Assembly (NCBI GenBank): GCA_002914805.1
Contig: JXTB01000095.1
Location: forward strand, 570,983 to 634,982
Reading direction: 5' to 3'
Source: Parasponia andersonii
Lineage: Eukaryota > Streptophyta > Magnoliopsida > Rosales > Cannabaceae
Length of the DNA: 64,000 bases
Shown here: positions 57,535 through 64,000 of the stretch, piece after piece
How positions within the stretch are numbered: the first letter of the stretch is position 1
Layout of the letters: every line of letters begins with the position of its first letter
Notes under the pieces: model-generated
What the model was told of the DNA's origin: nothing
Database searches by the model: none
What the model saw: the letters and a program-made list of their open reading frames with translations, nothing else
Made by a program: the position numbers and the translations under genes

Positions 57535-60212
57535 TCATGTAGAAGGGCTCGCGCTGCCATCCCCAGCCTTGGTGGTATCATCTCTCCAGCTCTGCACGAG
57601 TTTGACCACATCCTCGCCAAGGATGGAGAAGTCAAAATCCGGATGCTCGTAGAAAATGTTGAAAATGATAGTCGACGAGGCGATATCACTAGCTTTATCT
57701 TCGAGTTCTTTGACTTCGGTCGCCTTGAACTCCTCAATAGCTTTGTGAACCGCCTCGGTGGTCGCTTCCCTCATACGATCTGGATGCTCAGAAATGACCT
57801 TCTTGAGCTCTTTGACTTTCTCCTCGAGATTCTCTTTGGTGAGTCTCTCCTTGGCCAGGTCCTCGAGCATCTGCTGCTTTTCCAAGTTGAAGGCCGTTCT
57901 CTCCTCCTCCCGAGCCTTTTCCGAGTTCTCGAATGCATGTGTTATCTCTTCAACTTTCTCAGCCTTCTTCAAGCATTCGAGAACCGGGTCATGCATCAAG
58001 ACAGCAGCAGCCACAGTCTAAAAAAGAAAAATATATAAATCTCTAATTGTTAACACCAAAAGAGTACACACGAAGAGAAGATAGAAAAGCTTACATTGGC
58101 CAGCATCCTCATCGCAGATCCAAAAGCGACCTTGGCAGAACGTCGCTTCATCCGCTCCCAACTTTCCTCAGATGTGAAGCGATCAATAAAGGTTGCGCTC
58201 ATACCAGCCTTCTCTAGTAATTGGTTGAGGAGTGCGAAGAGCTCATCACCCTTATCTGCCAAGGTTGGTTCCGAAGAAGTGGCAGCCTCGGTGGGGGGTT
58301 GAGGATGACTCGCTGGTTGAGATGGTTGTGGTGGAGGCGAGCTTGCTGGAAAGTCCTCGAAGGCAACTTTTCTCTTCTTCGAGCTGTCGACCTTCTCCTT
58401 CCCTTTCGATGGCGGGGTACTCTCGGGTGTCTTGATTTTTGCCATGGACCCGAGAGTTGAAGGTGGTGCTCGCAAGCCGCTACCAATGACCATCTCTGTA
58501 CAGATATGTAAGTGAGCGAGGAAATATAGTATAAGGGTAATTAGAATGAGCGTGTAATTATCTTCTTCTTGTAGAGCTGGTTGAGGAGCTAGTGGTGACA
58601 CTGTCTCTGGAGATGAAGGTTCTGAGCGTGGAGGTGTGGCTGGTGCTTTTCGTTTTCTTATCCTTGAAGACGAGGCACCTAAATCCGTCCTTTTCCTTGG
58701 CTTTTCTTCGAGCTCGATGGCCTAGACGAGAGAACCGGGGGGTCTGGGAACGCGGCGCCTTTCGGAAGCAGACCGCAAGCGACCAGGTTATTCGAAGTAC
58801 CTAGTACCTTCCAATTAAATTTCTCAATTGGAAGGTCGTTGATTTTATATACCCTTGCGAGCTGTTCCCTGGAGAGTCCGGGTCGATCCCTGTTATCTAC
58901 GATGACATTCGAATGCAATCAGTATAAGAATAAACATAGAAACAAGGCAATAAATTAGTAGACTACCTACCGGGATTCTGAAAGAAGCCGTTAGCTGCAT
59001 AGTCAAAATGGAAAAATGGATTTTTCCATTTTTCCATGTTGTTGCGAACCCCGTAGATCGGTTTTATAGTCTGGTTCGACCATTTGCTCGCATAGAAGAA
59101 GCCGAGATCTGACAGATTTGATTTTACTTGGTAGAACCAAGCGAATTCTTCAGGTGAAGGGGTTTCTAAACCTAGTTTAGGGTACAGTATATACAAACCT
59201 ACCATATATCTATAGGTATTAGGGGTCAATTGAAAAGGGACGACCCCATAGTAATCAATAATCGAATTTATATACGGATGGAGTGGGAGATGCACACCAC
59301 ACTTGAGGACTGCCTCAGAAAAAGAANGTACCTTCCAATTAAATTTCTCAATTGGAAGGTCGTTGATTTTATATACCCTTGCGAGCTGTTCCCTGGAGAG
59401 TCCGGGTCGATCCCTGTTATCTACGATGACATTCGAATGCAATCAGTATAAGAATAAACATAGAAACAAGGCAATAAATTAGTAGACTACCTACCGGGAT
59501 TCTGAAAGAAGCCGTTAGCTGCATAGTCAAAATGGAAAAATGGATTTTTCCATTTTTCCATGTTGTTGCGAACCCCGTAGATCGGTTTTATAGTCTGGTT
59601 CGACCATTTGCTCGCATAGAAGAAGCCGAGATCTGACAGATTTGATTTTACTTGGTAGAACCAAGCGAATTCTTCAGGTGAAGGGGTTTCTAAACCTAGT
59701 TTAGGGTACAGTATATACAAACCTACCATATATCTATAGGTATTAGGGGTCAATTGAAAAGGGACGACCCCATAGTAATCAATAATCGAATTTATATACG
59801 GATGGAGTGGGAGATGCACACCACACTTGAGGACTGCCTCAGAAAAAGAAACGAGTCCATGTGGGGGAGTGTGTGGTCGGTTAAATTCCATAGGTAGACG
59901 AAGGGGTATGGCGATCTTATAGCTACTCGTAATTTTGCTGAGTTTGTTCGATGTGCAGCTCGTCCTTACATTGGTACATGACCAATTCCCTTCTACGTAT
60001 TGGTAGCCAGATGAAAATGCAGGGGCATCCCTGATATGTCTGGGCCACTGATCCTGGGGGAGACCGCCTATTCGAGGACTACTCTGTCTGGCCCCTGTTA
60101 TTTCTATCTCGGGTTCTGGCTTGAGATAGTCTTCAAGGTTAATAGAGCTAACACTCGAGTTAGATTCTCCAGAAAACGCATTCCCTTCCCTAAATTCCTC
60201 ACTACTAGACAT
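57535..60212 (-). CDS. Opposite-strand spliced gene within Gypsy-D (Transposase_28-like)
   Basis: The ATG at 60212 (MSSSEEFREGNAFSGE) follows a polypyrimidine-AG acceptor, ttctttttag, directly. Exon 1 (60212-59495) has an acidic Ser/Glu-rich start. A domain resembling PF04195 (putative gypsy-type transposon, Transposase_28) follows: FSEAVLKCGVHLPLHPYIN, IDYYGVVPFQLTPNTYRYMV. A GT-AG intron of 74 bp (59494-59421) follows. A later section (58601-58095) is Ser/Pro/Lys-rich with a bipartite basic patch, KGKEKVDSSKKRKV, a possible nuclear signal. A second GT-AG intron (58094-58018, 77 bp) leads to a last exon (58017-57535) rich in Glu/Lys heptads, probably a coiled coil, ending GDGSASPST. Exons between 59420 and 58600 are uncertain, partly because of the duplication at 58804-59850. 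Extra genes of this kind are known in Tat-lineage elements; function unknown. Confidence 0.72.
58804..59850. repeat. Exact 523-bp duplication meeting at a single N
   Basis: 58804-59326 and 59328-59850 appear identical base for base and are separated only by an N at 59327. Each starts gtaccttccaattaaat and ends ctgcctcagaaaaagaa. Exact identity over half a kilobase with an N at the joint is what results when two overlapping contigs are placed end to end. I therefore read it as an assembly artefact rather than biology. A further isolated N is present at 55349. Confidence 0.9.
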
Positions 60213-60619
60213 CTAAAAAGAAATACGCAGGGATTCAGGCATCGAGGATTCTATCTATGCCAGCATTTTGGGTAATCATCCTAGGATTGTACTAACAAGC
60301 AAGCTCATTCCTAAGAGGTCTACGGATTCGTAAAATTTGTTCGAGCAGTTTATCAGAAAATAAATGTTTGAGCAGTTCATCAGAAAATAAATGTTCGAGC
60401 AGTTCGTTGGGAAATAAAATAGGGTATCAGACCCTAGAAATTCTTTTCACAGGTTCGTTTTTGGTTATTATCTAGTAATTCTATCCTACAGACTGAAAAA
60501 GGGAGAATATAAAAAAAAAAAACAATTCTCATTTCACTTCAGTGTGGGATGAGTTTTTGTTCCTAAAGATTGAAATTACTTTTTCAAGAACAGAAGAAAT
60601 AAGAGAAGAAATGAACTGA
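60213..60619 (-). other. Probable leader intron of the opposite-strand gene
   Basis: A donor-like GAAAG|GTCAGTTC is at 60619 on the minus strand, and an acceptor, tttctttttag, ends at 60213 just before the ATG. Splicing would remove about 407 bp of T-rich sequence. The intron is inferred from splice-site quality only. Confidence 0.45.
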
Positions 60620-60800
60620 CCTTTCTTCAGAAGCGGAGGATTTGAGATGGATTGAACTTCGTCGGAGAAGAAACTGTGATTGTGCGAGCTGAAGGATGAA
60701 ACGGCGCTCTAGGGTTCTCTGAAGTTTCGATATTTTCTGAGAAGATGGAAACAGTGAAATAAAACAGGAACAGACTGGTTTCTGATATTTATATTCCAAG
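60620..60800 (-). promoter_or_regulatory. TATA-like promoter and leader of the opposite-strand gene
   Basis: The minus strand reads GGAATATAAATATCAG at about 60783-60798, a good TATA box. Leader-like sequence with agaaccctagagcgccg at about 60702-60718, a phrase typical of plant 5' untranslated regions, follows before the donor site. It lies between the gene and the 3' LTR and appears independent of the LTR promoter. Confidence 0.5.
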
Positions 60801-61171
60801 CACTGTTAAATCACAGCTGTAGATCAGGGAATTTGATTTTTAAATCTAAAGGCCGAAGTTTGTGCGGGATTTGATTCTTTTCGAAAAATTAGAATTGTTT
60901 AAAATTTGAAAAGATTTGGTTTAAAAAAAAAAAACGACGATTGATATCATTAAATTTCCTCGAATTCTGCTCTTTCTCAGAAAAGGCTACACGTGTTCCC
61001 TTCCATCTGAAAAAGATACGCTAGATCTTGAGAGATGAGATTTGAAATCTGGCGACTCTTCGACTCTTCAGAGACCTTAAGTTTAGGTCATGACATCGCA
61101 TTTTTAAGGTCGCACAGTAATTGGAAGCTCCATTCTGTCCTAAAGAACTAATGGAGCTGGGGGACAATTGT

Positions 61172-61816
61172 TGTGCGGTCTAAAATCCTAAGGTCGCATA
61201 AAGTTAAGTTCGACCTCCTCCGTGTTGGATATGTACGACCTCTTCCGCTTAGGTTATATGCGACCTCCTCTGTGTAGTCGTTTGACCTCTTTTTCATAAG
61301 TATATGCGACCTTCTCTGTATAGGTTGTGGGCGACCTCTTCCGCAAGAAAAGGGAAACAAGTCTATGCTTCGTTAAACAGGAAACCTGCAAGGAAAGGGA
61401 AACATGAGTCCTCTATTTATGATCAACCAGTTACGCGTTTTGAGTTGAATTATGTTACCCAATTGTATAGTTACCCGTTTTCACAATTAGGGACATTGGG
61501 TTACCTTCACCTATATAAAGGGGACTCAATATTCCACAGGGGGTATCCCAATTGTTTTTCAGTTTTCCAATCTCCAGACTTCAAAAAATTCCCCCAATTT
61601 GAGAGAGTTTTCCAGACGAGACATTGTACCCTTAAGTGCTTGTAATTCCCCATAAAATAGTAAAAAAAAAAAACAGTGGACGTAAGCTCATCTTTTTTGG
61701 GGCTGAACCACTATAAAATCCTCTCTCTTTATTTGTTTTGATTAATAACCCAACTTACACAAGCCGCATCTCTTAATTTTTTTCTAAATTTATTGTTGAT
61801 AAAACCTCCATCAACA
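61172..61816 (+). repeat. Gypsy-D 3' LTR
   Basis: Colinear with 50180-50844, including the CGACCTC array, the ctatataaagggg TATA region and the CATCAACA end. It lacks about 20 bp present in the 5' copy near 50455 and differs at a small number of sites. It is preceded by the purine tract atggagctgggggac. Confidence 0.95.
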
Positions 61817-64000
61817 CAGAGAATTGGTGTTTTAGATTATTATTGATAGGAGTAAGTAGCTTGATTTTAATTTAGGCATTTATTTTTATTTTTAATTATT
61901 GGTTTTGCGAGGTGCTTAGAGATGTAGATCAACAAGTCCTTTTATTATTTGCTCAACAAAACTCTGAGTCATTTTATTGTGCATAATGGAGATACAAAGA
62001 GTTTCTCATGATGTGCTAGAATCATGATTTCTCCCTAAAGTATCAAATACAAAGCTTTCTCAAAAACCTTCGGCCCAAAATAAGATTGTGAGTAGAAAGA
62101 GGAAATAGTGGAGGACATGGCTGATTTTGACTATCGAGCTTAGAAGTATCCACCAAGCCATTAAGGGTCGTGGGATAACTCTAACATTTCTACGCTTTGG
62201 TTGATACTCAGTTTCACCAAGCGAAGTCTTTTCTCGACCTTGAATACCTTTTTGCATAATTTTCGGAGGAGACAAGGTTTCGTAATAAGGAATGGAAGAG
62301 GATGGAGACCGTTCTTAACTTACAATTCGAGTCTCTATATGACTCCATTGGAAGCCATGACAAGAAAGGTGTCTATAATAAAAGTAGAAGTCACAAACAT
62401 GGATGAAAGCCACCGTGAGGAGCAGAGCATCACCAGGAGGATTTTGGGTTTATTTGATAATGACTATGTAAGTGAGGAGGAGAATCAATGAGGAAGAGTC
62501 ATAAGACAACGCTTGTGAATCTTCACCCTTTGAGATCTAAATCATCATGCCACTATCGTTCATTAAATATCACATCTATGACAATCCTATGTAGCCAAAA
62601 CCTCCTTCACCAACACTAGCACTGTTCATTCAAGTCCACCATGTACATGAGAAGGTACCAAATCAAGTTGAACGTATGTGCCAAATATTTCCATATAGTG
62701 CCAAGTTTAAGGGCATTAAAAACCAAGACCTTTATGTCGTGTTGTATAACACATACTATGAGAAAAAGTCGTTATTTGACGAGTTTCACTAATATACACT
62801 CAATAAGCCTAAAGATGCAAATTATGGAAAAGAGTCCCACAATACCCAAATTAGAGCCACCTTGCCTAGAGTACCACAGTTGCTAACCTTAATAGGAAAC
62901 AAGAATATCTCGCTTCTCTTAAACGTGTTCTTTTCCCTTGTGCTTATATTCAATACTTAAATTTTGAGAACATTGCCAATTTTGAGTTTTGGAGTAAGGA
63001 CACTTATTGATTAATTTTCTATTAGGTATAGCTTTACTTATGTGTGGGTTGTTCTAACTTTTCTTTTCATGAGTTGGTTTTTTTTGGCGCCCTTTTACTT
63101 GATTTTCTTTTGTTTGTTTGAATAAGTTATGAGTTTTTTTTTTTTATAAAATAGCTTGATATTGATGATGAGAATAGTCACTTAATGTTCTTTTAGATCG
63201 TTTGAAATGTAATTTATTGACACTATCTATGTGCTTGACTCATATTGATTGAGATTCACTTTTGATTCTTTACATATGAGTACCATGAATCATGACCACT
63301 TGATTGTTTTGAGCTTTAGAGACCACTTATGTGCATTAGTAGGGCTTTGATATCTTATGAACTCTAGAACCCATTTAAGTGTTGTTTAAGATGAAATCCT
63401 AGGTTAAGTGCCATTGAGGAGAGGATTTATGCATTCTTTGATCGTTTGAGCCTTTGAAGCTAACCCTTGAAAATTTATCCCTAGTTAACCCTACTTGAGC
63501 CTATTTGATCTATCTCCTTCACCACCCTCACAAGTGCATCCAAACTACTAAATTAATTCTCATTTCTTAAACCCATTACTAATAGGCATGATTGTATTGT
63601 ACTCTTGTATGATTCATTGAGTGTAAATATAAGTTTGGGTTGTGTTTGGAGAGTTATTAGTAGATTAGTTTACTACAAATAAAAGAACACAAAAAGAGAG
63701 AATTGGTAAAAATTGTATATTATTTTCTTTTCTTTTAAACATTGGGAAAATTTTGAGTTTGAGTTTGGGGGGTGAGTTTTATGTTTCTCTTCTTTTTGTC
63801 ACAATCCTTACGCAAAAAAAAAAAAACTTTTTAAATCAAAGATTGTGTTTAGTTTTGTGTTTTTGTGAATAATCTTGTTGTGGGTATAATTGAAGAAAAG
63901 AGAGCGATATAATGGAAAACTGCCACAGATCTTTTTTTTCTTGGGAATCATGCAAGATACTTGAATTGTGATACATGTCTAGAGTGATCTGAGCCAAAAA
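61817..64000. other. Unassigned region after Gypsy-D
   Basis: No gene is recognised. A 96-codon open frame at 62201-62491 (MILSFTKRSLFSTLNTFLHN, then an acidic C-terminus ending YVSEEENQ) and an 81-codon frame at 62641-62886 have no domain I know. The last kilobase has the low-complexity style, with gagtttgagtttggggggtg at about 63756-63775, often found in the noncoding part of Athila-type gypsy elements, so the region could be a retroelement remnant. That is a weak inference. Confidence 0.35.

Larger units (their letters stand above)
50180..61816 (+). mobile_element. Gypsy-D: Tat-type Ty3/gypsy element carrying an opposite-strand gene
   Basis: The 11.6-kb element has LTRs of 665 and 645 bp (50180-50844, 61172-61816). 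A primer site, TTGGCGCTAGAAGGAGG, follows the 5' LTR and a purine tract (atggagctgggggac) ends just before the 3' LTR. Gag and pol are colinear with Tat-lineage elements, and pol is largely open. Between pol and the 3' LTR lies a minus-strand gene (57535-60212). The LTRs differ by roughly 17-20 substitutions plus one indel of about 20 bp, around 3 percent by eye, so this is probably the youngest large element here (near one million years on a common plant rate). The 5-bp flanks (agtat and cagag) do not match. A few breaks are present. Confidence 0.93.

Noticed and set aside
57643-58460. Plus-strand open frames opposite the last exons of the Gypsy-D gene
   Set aside because: They mirror the coiled-coil and low-complexity exons of the minus strand, where splice sites and domain content support the opposite reading.
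58963-59442. Open frame spanning the N at 59327
   Set aside because: It exists only because of the exact duplication joined by an N and is therefore chimeric.

Overview
This window looks like repeat-rich intergenic DNA from a flowering plant, most likely a eudicot. It is AT-rich, and the recognisable coding sequence consists of plant-type Ty1/copia and Ty3/gypsy retrotransposons, a plant L1-like LINE and an En/Spm (CACTA) DNA transposon. The DNA alone does not identify a species. I found no convincing ordinary host gene, tRNA, rRNA or CRISPR array in the 64 kb.

Layout. 1-1299: AT-rich DNA with a 93-bp tandem duplication. 1300-6675: an old, broken copia element (here Copia-A) with a perfect CAAGT target-site duplication. 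About 7430-19085: a dead L1-like LINE, cut inside the DUF4283 domain of its ORF1 by a younger copia element (Copia-B, 8609-13728). About 19330-20394: the 5' LTR, primer site and first few hundred bases of another LTR element. 20395-38677: an old chromovirus-type gypsy element (Gypsy-C, Tekay-like). Three solo-LTR-like insertions (25789-28150, 32246-34620, 34983-37899) and a piece of gypsy gag in the opposite orientation (about 28800-29690) interrupt it. A 122-bp inverted-repeat element abuts its 3' end.

About 38850-47356 is a decayed CACTA transposon on the minus strand with two genes. One is a TNP2-type transposase. The other is a Transposase_24 - DUF8039 - Ulp1-like cysteine protease gene. 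Its right end keeps the CACTACTAAAAA terminus and a block of palindromic subterminal repeats; its left end is cut short. 47357-50179 is AT-rich spacer. 50180-61816 is the youngest-looking large element, a Tat-type Ty3/gypsy (Gypsy-D). Between pol and its 3' LTR it carries an opposite-strand, apparently spliced gene with its own TATA-like promoter and a putative gypsy-type transposon domain (Transposase_28 type). 61817-64000 is unassigned.

The insertions form layers: LINE, then Copia-B inside it; Gypsy-C, then solo LTRs inside it. The most interesting item is the minus-strand gene inside Gypsy-D. An exact 523-bp duplication meeting at a single N (59327) lies within that gene and is most likely an assembly artefact. 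All coordinates and divergence counts were made by eye; family names rest on recognised motifs, not on searches.
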